Of a stretch of 30,212 nt of DNA, positions 13,467 through 21,019 are shown piece by piece (positions within the stretch are counted from its first letter, which is position 1; each line of letters starts with the position of its first letter). The DNA is from JAMWZF01 sp041628615 (GTDB taxonomy: Bacteria; Pseudomonadota; Alphaproteobacteria; Rhodobacterales; Rhodobacteraceae). A model generated the notes under the pieces. The model was not told where the DNA came from. It saw nothing but the letters and a program-made list of their open reading frames with translations, and made no database searches. Position numbers and translations under genes: made by a program. Where the stretch lies: contig JBFKOW010000019.1 in the NCBI GenBank assembly GCA_041628615.1, forward strand, positions 1-30,212, in the 5' to 3' direction.

Positions 13467-14543
13467 ATGAATTTGAAGGAACTCTCCCTGAAGCTCGGGC
13501 TGAGCCAGACCACGGTGAGTCGCGCGCTCAACGGCTACCCCGAGGTGTCCGAGACCACCCGCGCCCGGGTGCTGGAGGCGGCGCGGCGCCACAACTACCG
13601 GCCCAACACCCGCGCCAAGGGGCTCGCCACCGGCCAGTCGATGGCGATCGGCCATGTCATCCCGATGTCGGGCAACGCCGAGATGGTGAACCCGATCTTC
13701 GGCGATTTCATCGCCGGCGCCGGCGAGACCTATGCCCGGCACGGCTACGAGATGCTGCTCTCGGTGGTGCCCGACGGGCTCGACGAGGCGGCGGTCTACC
13801 GCACGCTCCGGTCGCGCGGCACGGTCGATGGGGTCGTCGTCCACGGTCCGCGCCGCAACGATCCGAGGCTGTCGCTGCTCGAGGAACTCGGCCTGCCCTT
13901 CGTGGTGCATGGCCGGGCCACCGGCTACGGCCGGCCCTATTCCTGGCTCGACGTGAACAACCGGCGGGCGTTTCAGGCGGCGACGACCTACCTGCTCGAC
14001 TTCGGGCACCGGCGGATCGGGCTGATCAACGGGCGCGAGCACATGGACTTCGCGCACCGCCGGCGCTGCGGCTACGAGGAGGCGCTCGCGGCGCGGGGGT
14101 TGGCGCCGGACGTTGCCCTGATGGCCGCCGACGAGATGACCGAGCCCTACGGCTTCGCGGCCGCCGGGGCGATGCTGGGGATGCCCGATCCGCCCACCGC
14201 CTTCGTCGTGTCGTCGATGATCTGCGCTCTGGGGGTGCGCCGGGCGATCGAGGGCCGGGGCCTCGCGATGGGCCTTGACGTCAGCGTGGTGATCCACGAC
14301 GACGCCCTGTCCTACCTGCGCAACGACGGAGCCGAACCCGTGTTCACCGCCATGCAGTCCTCGGTCCGCGAGGCCGGGCGGCGGCTCGCGCAGATCCTGA
14401 TCGACCGCATCGCCGATCCGGACGCCCCGCACGTGACCGAACTGCTCGAGGCCCGCCTCGCCGTCGGCCGGTCGACCGGTCCCGCGCCGGGCGGCCTGCG
14501 CCGGCCGCCGCCGCCCGCCGCCCCGGCCGCCATCGCCCCCTGA
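13467..14543 (+). CDS. aglR: LacI-family transcriptional regulator AglR
   Basis: A 358-aa repressor. The N-terminal helix-turn-helix reads NLKELSLKLGLSQTTVSRALNG (residues 2-23) with the hinge region containing YRPNTRAKGLATG. From about residue 60 a periplasmic-binding-like sugar domain follows, including GVVVHG and the DFGHRRIGLINGREHMDF segment. Divergence from aglE and the two AAAGCGCTTT palindromes between them identify it as the local regulator of agl. Derepression by an alpha-glucoside is expected for this family but not shown. No good ribosome site stands before the ATG at 13467; translation may be weak or rely on a short leader. The last 25 residues are rich in proline and alanine and look disordered. 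Confidence 0.88.
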   Translation: MNLKELSLKLGLSQTTVSRALNGYPEVSETTRARVLEAARRHNYRPNTRAKGLATGQSMAIGHVIPMSGNAEMVNPIFGDFIAGAGETYARHGYEMLLSVVPDGLDEAAVYRTLRSRGTVDGVVVHGPRRNDPRLSLLEELGLPFVVHGRATGYGRPYSWLDVNNRRAFQAATTYLLDFGHRRIGLINGREHMDFAHRRRCGYEEALAARGLAPDVALMAADEMTEPYGFAAAGAMLGMPDPPTAFVVSSMICALGVRRAIEGRGLAMGLDVSVVIHDDALSYLRNDGAEPVFTAMQSSVREAGRRLAQILIDRIADPDAPHVTELLEARLAVGRSTGPAPGGLRRPPPPAAPAAIAP

Positions 14544-14632
14544 ACGATGCCCCGCCCGTCGCCCGCCTTGACCCTTGATGCCGTGCGACTCCCGGCCTAT
14601 CAGCCCACGTGACGCCCCAACCGGAGTCCGCC

Positions 14633-15637
14633 ATGCCCACCGTCCCTGCCGATACCCTTTCGCTCGTGGCCGACATCGGCGGCACGAATACCCGTGTCGC
14701 GCTCGCCCGGGGGGCGACCGTCCTGACCGAGACCACGAAGCGGTTCCGGAACGCCGAATTCCCCGGTCTCGAGACGGTGCTGCGGACCTACCTCGACTCC
14801 GCCGGCGGGGTGGATTGCGCCGGGGCCTGCGTCGCGGTGGCCGGGCCGGTCCGCAATGGGCGCGCGACGATGACCAACCTCGACTGGGCCCTCGACACCG
14901 AGACCCTTGCCCGGGCGACCCGGGCCGAGACGGTTTCGATCCTGAACGATCTCCAGGCCCAGGGCTATGCCATCGGCCACGTCCCCGAGGAAAACGTCCG
15001 GCGCCTGATCGACGGTCCCGAAACCGTCGCGCCCGGCGAGACCTGCCTGGTGATCGGCGTCGGCACCGGGTTCAACGCGGCGCCGGTGTTCTTCGCTGCC
15101 GACGGCAGCGTCGCCCTGGTGGCGCCGTCCGAGTCGGGCCATGCCAACCTGCCGATCCGGACCGCCGAGGAACTGCGGCTGTGCCAGTACGTCAGCACCG
15201 CGCACGGCTTTCCGGCCGTCGAGGACGTGCTGTCGGGCCGGGGGCTGGAGCGGGTCTTTGCCTGGCTGGGCAAGGAAGCGGGCGACCCGCGGGAGGCGTC
15301 CGCCCAGGAAATCATGTCGGCCTGCGCCGCCGGCGACGACGAACGGGCCCTCGCCGCCGCGAAGGTCTTCGCGCGGATGCTCGGCACGGTGTGCGGGAAC
15401 ATGGCGCTGATCCAGCTGCCGTTCGGCGGCATCTACCTCGTCGGCGGCGTCGCCCGCGCCTTCGCCCCCTATCTGGACCGCTTCGGGTTCGCCGACGCCT
15501 TCCGGGACAAGGGCAGGTTCGCCGGGTTCATGGGCAATTTCGGGGTCTCGGTGATCGAGGACGACTACGCCGCGCTGATCGGGTCGGCGGCCCACCTCGT
15601 CGGACTGGCCGGCAAGTCGCCGGCGGCGGGCCACTGA
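14633..15637 (+). CDS. glk: glucokinase (GLK family)
   Basis: A 334-aa cytoplasmic kinase that phosphorylates glucose with ATP. The phosphate loop is LVADIGGTNTRVALAR (residues about 12-27). The catalytic Asp lies in MTNLDWAL. Other GLK signatures are LVIGVGTGFNAA, SESGHANLPI and GIYLVGGVARAF. Length fits the GLK (not ROK) family. I chose the ATG at 14633, which has CGGAG six bases upstream, over a GTG at 14609. The gene follows aglR after about 90 bp and is probably transcribed with it or from a weak promoter of its own. It supplies the step after AglA, and glucose-6-phosphate then feeds the zwf-pgl route encoded near the other end of the window. Confidence 0.92.
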   Translation: MPTVPADTLSLVADIGGTNTRVALARGATVLTETTKRFRNAEFPGLETVLRTYLDSAGGVDCAGACVAVAGPVRNGRATMTNLDWALDTETLARATRAETVSILNDLQAQGYAIGHVPEENVRRLIDGPETVAPGETCLVIGVGTGFNAAPVFFAADGSVALVAPSESGHANLPIRTAEELRLCQYVSTAHGFPAVEDVLSGRGLERVFAWLGKEAGDPREASAQEIMSACAAGDDERALAAAKVFARMLGTVCGNMALIQLPFGGIYLVGGVARAFAPYLDRFGFADAFRDKGRFAGFMGNFGVSVIEDDYAALIGSAAHLVGLAGKSPAAGH

Positions 15638-15649
15638 GGCCGGCGGCGC

Positions 15650-17968
15650 TCAGACCAGCCGCTGAACCGTCGTCGTCAGGTCGTTGAGCGAGAACGGCTT
15701 GGGCAGGAAGCTCGACCCGGGAATGTCCGACCGGCCGTCGGCGAAGGCATCCTCGGCATAGCCGGACATGAAGATCACCTTGGTGTCGGGTCGCGCCACC
15801 AGCGCCTTGCGGACCCAGGACGGACCGTCCAGCCCGGGCATGATCACGTCGGTGACGAAGACATCCACATGGACCTCGTCGTCGCTCAGGATGTCGAGCG
15901 CCGCCTCGGCGCTTTCGGCCTCGAGAACGGTGTAGCCCTTGAGCCGGAGGGCGCGGGACGCAAAGGCCCGGACCGGCGCCTCGTCCTCGACCAGGAGGAT
16001 GACGCCGTCGGCGTTGTGGGCGAGGTTGATCGGCCGGTCGTCGGCAACGGCGACGGTCTCGGGGGCGGGATCGGCCGGGCCATCGTAGACCGGCATGTAG
16101 ATGGTGAAGACCGTGCCCCTGCCGATCTCGCTGTCGACGAAGATGAAACCGCCGGTCTGCTTGACGATGCCGTAGGCGGTGGACAGGCCGAGCCCGGTCC
16201 CCTCGCCCGGTCGCTTGCTGGTGTAGAACGGCTCGAACACCTTCGGCTTGCGCTCGGGCGGGATGCCGCAGCCCTCGTCGATGACCCGGACCTGCACGTA
16301 GTCGCCGGCGGGAATCGTCGCCCGGTCCCGTTCCACCGGTTGCCGGAGGGTCACGTTCTCGGTCTCGATCAGGATCTCGCCGCCGTCCGGCATCGCGTCG
16401 CGGGCGTTCACCACGAGGTTCATGACCACCTGTTCGAGCTGCCGCTTGTCGGCCCGGATCGGCAGCAGCGCGGGGTCGTGGTTCAGCGTCAGGCGCACCT
16501 TCTCGCCCACCAGGCGGTTGAGCAGGTGCGCCAGGTCGGCCAGCGTGTTGCGCAGGTCGAGCCGCTCCGGCCGCAGGTTCTGCTTGCGCGAGAAGGCGAG
16601 CAGCTGGCTGACCAGCGCCGCGGCGCGGTTGGCGTTCTGGTGGATCTGGATCAGGTCGCCGTAATCCTCGTCGCCCTGATCGTGGCGCAGCAGCAGCAGG
16701 TCGCAGTGCCCCGAGATCGCCGTCAGCAGGTTGTTGAAGTCGTGCGCCACGCCGCCCGCCAGCTGGCCGATGGCCTGCATCTTCTGGCTCTGGACGAATT
16801 GCGCCTCCAGCGTCTTCAGCTCGGTCACGTCGTTGAGAACCGCGATCAGCTGTTCGCCGCCGGAGCCGCCGCCGCCCACCGGGTTCAGCATCACCTGCAC
16901 GAAGATGTCCTGCCGCTTGCCGGTGCCACGCAGGAACTGCGGCGCATGGCCGGCCGCGCCGGTCGCCGCCTCGCGCAGCCAGTCGGTGATCGGACGGCCG
17001 AGCCCGTCGAGCAGGTCGCCCAGCCGGGTGCCGGACGGCATCGGGTGTTCGAGAAGCTCTCTCGCGCCCCGGTTCGAGGACAGGATCTCGCCGTTGACCG
17101 AAACCTTCATCAGCGGCACCGGCAGATCCTCGACCGCGTCCCAGTCGGTCATGCGCTGATCGGGGGCGGATTCGCCCGGCAGCAGGTAGATCTCGCGCCG
17201 GCCGCCCTGCCCGCTCACCTCGGCGACCAGGCTCGCCACCGGGCCGGCGGCGGCGCGCACCTTGTGAAGCCGCCCGCTCGTGATCGGCATGTCCTCGAAG
17301 ATCTGTTCGAGACGCTTGCGCCGGCCGCCGACGAGGCGCCGGAACGCCTCGTTCATGTAGAGGATGGTGCCCGAGGGCCCGGCGGTCAGCATCGGCAGGT
17401 CGAGCGCGTCGGTGCCGCGCCCGCCGGTGCCGCGGCCGAGGTCCTCCAGCCGCCACAGGAACAGCCCGTCCCCGAGCCGCGTCGCCGACAGCCGCAGGTG
17501 GCCGCGCCGGGTGACGATGTCCTCGGTCGCGTGGCCGAGGGCATGGGCCTTCGCCTGGCTGCGGAACATGACCGCGCCCGGATTGGCGAACAGGTCGCCG
17601 AACAGGTAGCCGAGGGTAGGGGCCATGCTGTCCTGGAAGCGGGCATCGGCCGGCCCGTTGCGGTGCAGGATGCTGCCGTCGGCATCGGTGACGAAGGCGC
17701 AGGCCAGGTCATGGGCCGCGATCTCGATCACCGTGGCGAGCCGCATCTCGCGGCGGATCCGGCGCCGCCGGGCCCAGATCGCCGCCCCGACCGACGCGCC
17801 GATCAGGACCACGCCCGCGACCTGCAGCCCGAGCGCCGCCCGCGGGTCGGTCATCAGGTAGGCGCCGCCGACAAGCAGCAGCCCGAGGGCGAGGATGACC
17901 CCCGGCCTCGGGACCAGACGCTCCGGTCCGGTCGGCAGGCTCGTTTGCGGCAGGTCCACCTGCGACAC
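15650..17968 (-). CDS. cckA: cell-cycle hybrid histidine kinase CckA
   Basis: A 772-aa membrane-bound hybrid kinase/phosphatase that feeds the ChpT-CtrA phosphorelay. Two membrane segments lie at about 21-40 and 47-65. They are followed by PAS-type sensory regions (about 75-390), the dimerisation/phosphoacceptor domain with His409 in GGVAHDFNNLL, and an ATPase domain with the N-box around Asn517-Asp524, DEGCGIP (564-570) and GEGTGLGLSTAYG (588-600). A receiver domain from about 655 has phosphoacceptor Asp707 in VTDVIMPG and a conserved KPFS near the end. The order and the exact phosphoacceptor sequence are those of alphaproteobacterial CckA. The start is GTG at 17968 with GAAGGGG six bases upstream. 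A TTAA-N7-TTAA site lies in its upstream region. Confidence 0.92.
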   Translation of the reverse strand: MSQVDLPQTSLPTGPERLVPRPGVILALGLLLVGGAYLMTDPRAALGLQVAGVVLIGASVGAAIWARRRRIRREMRLATVIEIAAHDLACAFVTDADGSILHRNGPADARFQDSMAPTLGYLFGDLFANPGAVMFRSQAKAHALGHATEDIVTRRGHLRLSATRLGDGLFLWRLEDLGRGTGGRGTDALDLPMLTAGPSGTILYMNEAFRRLVGGRRKRLEQIFEDMPITSGRLHKVRAAAGPVASLVAEVSGQGGRREIYLLPGESAPDQRMTDWDAVEDLPVPLMKVSVNGEILSSNRGARELLEHPMPSGTRLGDLLDGLGRPITDWLREAATGAAGHAPQFLRGTGKRQDIFVQVMLNPVGGGGSGGEQLIAVLNDVTELKTLEAQFVQSQKMQAIGQLAGGVAHDFNNLLTAISGHCDLLLLRHDQGDEDYGDLIQIHQNANRAAALVSQLLAFSRKQNLRPERLDLRNTLADLAHLLNRLVGEKVRLTLNHDPALLPIRADKRQLEQVVMNLVVNARDAMPDGGEILIETENVTLRQPVERDRATIPAGDYVQVRVIDEGCGIPPERKPKVFEPFYTSKRPGEGTGLGLSTAYGIVKQTGGFIFVDSEIGRGTVFTIYMPVYDGPADPAPETVAVADDRPINLAHNADGVILLVEDEAPVRAFASRALRLKGYTVLEAESAEAALDILSDDEVHVDVFVTDVIMPGLDGPSWVRKALVARPDTKVIFMSGYAEDAFADGRSDIPGSSFLPKPFSLNDLTTTVQRLV

Positions 17969-18013
17969 GCAACACCCCTTCGATCGCTTCGCCCCAGTTA
18001 GACCCGCAAAGGA

Positions 18014-18028
18014 TTAACGGTCGCTTAA
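18014..18028. promoter_or_regulatory. candidate CtrA-binding site upstream of cckA
   Basis: TTAACGGTCGCTTAA contains TTAA-N7-TTAA with the exact 7-base gap of the full CtrA site. On the plus strand the first half-site reads TTAAC. It lies 46-60 bp upstream of the cckA GTG start, in the 151-bp gap after the RsmB-type gene. AT-rich spaced halves are uncommon in DNA of this base composition. Confidence 0.5.
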
Positions 18029-18119
18029 GGAGCACCGATGAAGGAAGCTTGACAGACAGCCCGCGACGTTTCAATCGACGGTTGTATCGGCCCGAAAGAT
18101 TTCCGCCGGACGGGTCCGC

Positions 18120-19289
18120 TCAGGCGTCCCGGACCAGGATCGCCCGGAAGAACCCGTCGCCGCCCGGTCCGACCGGCCAGCGCCGCTCGGCCTCCAGCCG
18201 CCAGCCGGCCCGCCCGTCCAGCCAGGCCGCCACCTGGTCCTCGTTTTCCGGGCGCAGCACCGAGCAGGTCACGTAGACCAGCCGCCCCCCGGGACGCACC
18301 AGCCTGCCCGCGGCGTCGAGAACCGCCCGCTGCTGTTGAAGAATGGCGTTCAACCCGTTGTGATCCAATCGCCATTTCGCCTCCGGGTCCCGTCGCCACG
18401 TGCCGCTGCCCGAACAGGGCGCATCGCAGAGGACGAGGTCGTAGGCCGGCGCCGCAGGCAACTCGCCCGAGGTCAGGATCCGGACTTCCGCCCCGGCCCG
18501 CCGGGCCCTGTCGGGCAAGTCCCGCATCCGCGCGGGATCGGCGTCATGGGCGTGGATCGCGGTGCCTGGCGGGGCGAGCGCGGCGAGCGCCAGGGCCTTG
18601 CCGCCGGCACCGGCGCAGAAATCGAGCGTGTCCGCCGGGACACGAAGATCGGCCGTCACCGCCTGCGAATGGGCGTCCTGAACCTCGACCCGGCCGTCCG
18701 CGTAGGCCCGGCTGCGGGAGATGCGCCGGGCGCCATCGACGACCTCGAGCGCGGTGGCGACGTGATCGCAGGGACGGGCCGCGATGCCCTCCTCCGCCAG
18801 AAGCGCCACCGCCTCGGGGCGCGCCGCCCGGTTCAGGTTGACCCGCAGAAAGACCGGAGCCCGGGCCTGCCCCGCAGCAAGCGCCGCCTCGAGCCCGGGG
18901 CCAAGGCTGTCGCGCAGCACCGGCAGCAGCCAGTCCGGCGCATCCAGCCGCGTCCCGGGATCGGACGGGATCTGCCCGGCGGCGGCCTCGCCGGGGCCAA
19001 GCGGTGCGGGCGCATGGGGACCGGCCCCGAAGATCGCGGCGGGATCGGCCCCGCGCGCCCGGACCGCGCCAAGCATGAGGCCGCGCCCGGTCTCCGCTCC
19101 GCCCAGTGCGGCGAAAGACCGGCGGCAGCGGATCGCGTCGAAGACATGGTCGCGGATCGCGGCGCGGTCGCCGGACCCCGCGAACCGGTGCGCCCGGCCC
19201 CAGGCGGTGAGCGCGGCATCGGCCCGGCGGCCGTCCAGCCAGTCGTCCAGAACCTCGATCGCCGCCTGCACGCGGGCCGCAGGTGTCAC
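18120..19289 (-). CDS. RsmB/NOP-type rRNA (cytosine-C5) methyltransferase
   Basis: A 389-aa RNA m5C methyltransferase of the RsmB/Sun (NOL1/NOP2) group. The N-terminal part (about 1-130) resembles the helical NusB-like region. The catalytic part has the SAM motif DFCAGAGGKALALA (223-236), the DAPCSGSGTWRR motif with Cys292, and VTCSVLRPEN with Cys342, the two cysteines needed for m5C chemistry. I placed the start at the GTG at 19289 (MTPAARVQAAIEVLD), which is preceded by GGGGTGAAG; a TTG start at 19307 would add six residues. It follows guaB after 24 bp in the same direction. The family normally modifies 16S rRNA; the exact position is not certain, so no symbol is given. Confidence 0.85.
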   Translation of the reverse strand: MTPAARVQAAIEVLDDWLDGRRADAALTAWGRAHRFAGSGDRAAIRDHVFDAIRCRRSFAALGGAETGRGLMLGAVRARGADPAAIFGAGPHAPAPLGPGEAAAGQIPSDPGTRLDAPDWLLPVLRDSLGPGLEAALAAGQARAPVFLRVNLNRAARPEAVALLAEEGIAARPCDHVATALEVVDGARRISRSRAYADGRVEVQDAHSQAVTADLRVPADTLDFCAGAGGKALALAALAPPGTAIHAHDADPARMRDLPDRARRAGAEVRILTSGELPAAPAYDLVLCDAPCSGSGTWRRDPEAKWRLDHNGLNAILQQQRAVLDAAGRLVRPGGRLVYVTCSVLRPENEDQVAAWLDGRAGWRLEAERRWPVGPGGDGFFRAILVRDA

Positions 19290-19313
19290 CTGAACTTCAC
19301 CCCGCAACCCATT

Positions 19314-20762
19314 CTACATCATCCGGTAATTCGGGCTCTCGCGGGTGATCTGGACGTCGTGGACGTGGCTTTCCTTGAGGCCGGCCCCGGTGATCCTGAC
19401 GAAGCTGCACCTTGTGCGCATCTCCTCGACCGTGGCGCATCCGGTGTAGCCCATGGCGGCGCGCAGGCCGCCGACGAGCTGATGGATCACGGTCCCGGCA
19501 GAGCCCTTGTAGGGCACCTGCCCCTCGATCCCCTCCGGCACCAGCTTGTCGCTGGCCGCGTCCTTCTGGAAATACCGGTCGGCCGAACCGCGCGCCATCG
19601 CGGCGATCGAGCCCATGCCCCGGTAGGCCTTGAAGCTGCGGCCCTGGTAGAGGATGACCTCTCCCGGCGCCTCGTCGGTGCCGGCGATCATGCTGCCCAC
19701 CATCGCGCAGGAAGCCCCGGCGGCGATCGCCTTGGCGAAATCGCCGGAATACTTGATCCCGCCATCGGCGATCACCGGCACGTCGCCGGCCGCCCCCGCG
19801 GCATCCATGATCGCGGTAAGCTGCGGCACCCCGACCCCGGCCACCATCCGCGTGGTGCAGATCGAGCCCGGCCCGATCCCCACCTTCACCGCATCCGCCC
19901 CGGCGCCGATCAGGGCGCGGGTGCCCTCGGCGGTGGCGACGTTGCCGGCCACCACCTGCACCTCGTTCGACAGGCGCTTGGCCCGTTCCACCGCCACCGC
20001 GACGCCCTCGGAATGGCCGTGGGCGGTGTCGATCACGATCATGTCCACGCCGGCGTCGACCAGGGCCTGGGACCGCTCGAACCCGGCATCGCCCACGGTC
20101 GAGGCAGCCGCGACCCGCAGCCGGCCGAGCCGGTCCTTGCAGGCGACCGGGTTCAGCACCGCCTGCTCGCTGTCCTTCAGGGTCAGCAGCCCGGTCAGCT
20201 TGCCCTTGCCGTCATGGACCAGCAGCTTCTCGATTCGGCGCGCCTTCATCAGGCTGCGGGCCTCGTCGAGATCGGCGGGTTCGGCCAGCATGGCGAGGTT
20301 GTTCGAGGTCATCATCACCCGGACCGGGGTGGCGTCGTCCTCGGCAAAGCGCATGTCGCGGTTGGTGACGATGCCGACGACCCGGCGAGCCTCGTCGATG
20401 ACCGGGAAGCCGGTCACCTTGTAGCGCTCCATCAGTTCGCGGGCGTCGGCGAGGGTCTGGTCGGGCGTCAGGGTGATCGGGTTGTAGACGATCCCCGACA
20501 CGAAGCGCTTCACGCTGCGGACCTCGCGGGCCTGTTCCTCGATGCCGAGATTGCGGTGGATCACCCCGAGGCCGCCGGCCTGCGCCATGCAGATCGCCAT
20601 CCGGCTCTCGGTCACGGTGTCCATCGCCGAGGACAGCAGCGGGATGTTGAGGCCGATCTCCTTCGTCGCCCGGGTCCGCGTGTCGGCGGTCGAGGGCAGC
20701 ACGCTGGACGCGGCAGGGACAAGCAGAACGTCGTCGAAGGTCAGGGCCTCGCGAATCTCCAT
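19314..20762 (-). CDS. guaB: inosine-5'-monophosphate dehydrogenase
   Basis: A 482-aa enzyme that oxidises IMP to XMP with NAD, the first step towards GMP. The N-terminal LTFDDVLLVPAAS is typical. A pair of CBS domains lies at about 95-205. The active-site loop GIGPGSICTTR carries catalytic Cys302. IADGGIKYSGD and the mobile flap with GMGSIAAMARGSADRYFQ are present. The C-terminal CTGA-type loop and length are normal for the bacterial form. The ATG at 20762 is preceded by AAGGAG at good spacing. It is the first of three genes on this strand (guaB, RsmB-like, cckA), although cckA may have its own promoter. Confidence 0.95.
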   Translation of the reverse strand: MEIREALTFDDVLLVPAASSVLPSTADTRTRATKEIGLNIPLLSSAMDTVTESRMAICMAQAGGLGVIHRNLGIEEQAREVRSVKRFVSGIVYNPITLTPDQTLADARELMERYKVTGFPVIDEARRVVGIVTNRDMRFAEDDATPVRVMMTSNNLAMLAEPADLDEARSLMKARRIEKLLVHDGKGKLTGLLTLKDSEQAVLNPVACKDRLGRLRVAAASTVGDAGFERSQALVDAGVDMIVIDTAHGHSEGVAVAVERAKRLSNEVQVVAGNVATAEGTRALIGAGADAVKVGIGPGSICTTRMVAGVGVPQLTAIMDAAGAAGDVPVIADGGIKYSGDFAKAIAAGASCAMVGSMIAGTDEAPGEVILYQGRSFKAYRGMGSIAAMARGSADRYFQKDAASDKLVPEGIEGQVPYKGSAGTVIHQLVGGLRAAMGYTGCATVEEMRTRCSFVRITGAGLKESHVHDVQITRESPNYRMM

Positions 20763-21019
20763 GCGGCAACTCCTTGGAGGGCTTCGGTTGGCGCTTCCCT
20801 ATTTCACGGATGCCCCGGCTTGCCAAGGCACCGGCGGGCGGAACCGCCCCCCGCCTTCTTCGGACCGGAAATATCCCGGGGGTCCGGGGGCAGAGCCCCC
20901 GGCCCATGCCATCGGCCCGCCGGGTCGTTCATGACGTTCTTGAGCGAAAAGACGCCGCGATCCCCCTTTCGCCCGCCGCGCCCGGGGCTATGGTCCGGCG
21001 AGTTCAGCGAAGGCCCCCC
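20763..21019. other. divergent intergenic region guaB / corrinoid activator with a GC-rich palindrome
   Basis: This gap of 257 bp must hold promoters for both directions. For guaB a weak candidate is TTGGCA (20826-20821) with ATAGGG 18 bases on. A perfect hairpin, arms CCGGGGGC and GCCCCCGG around AGA, spans 20884-20902. Its flanks (GGGGT before, CCC after) recall the hairpin after zwf at 26983-27020. No gene is visible here. Confidence 0.45.
20884..20902. repeat. GC-rich palindrome, GGGTCCGGGGG family, copy 1
   Basis: An 8-bp perfect stem with a 3-base loop, preceded by AATATCCCGGGGGT. The left part shares GGGTCCGGGGG with the element at 26983-27020. Similar elements are, from memory, frequent between genes in Rhodobacteraceae. 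It has no T-run and lies in front of both neighbouring genes, so a terminator role is unlikely. Confidence 0.5.

Noticed and set aside
14544..14632. Separate promoter for glk (TTGACC at 14568)
   Set aside because: The only A/T-rich -10 candidate lies 24 bases away, too far for a normal spacer; co-transcription with aglR is simpler.
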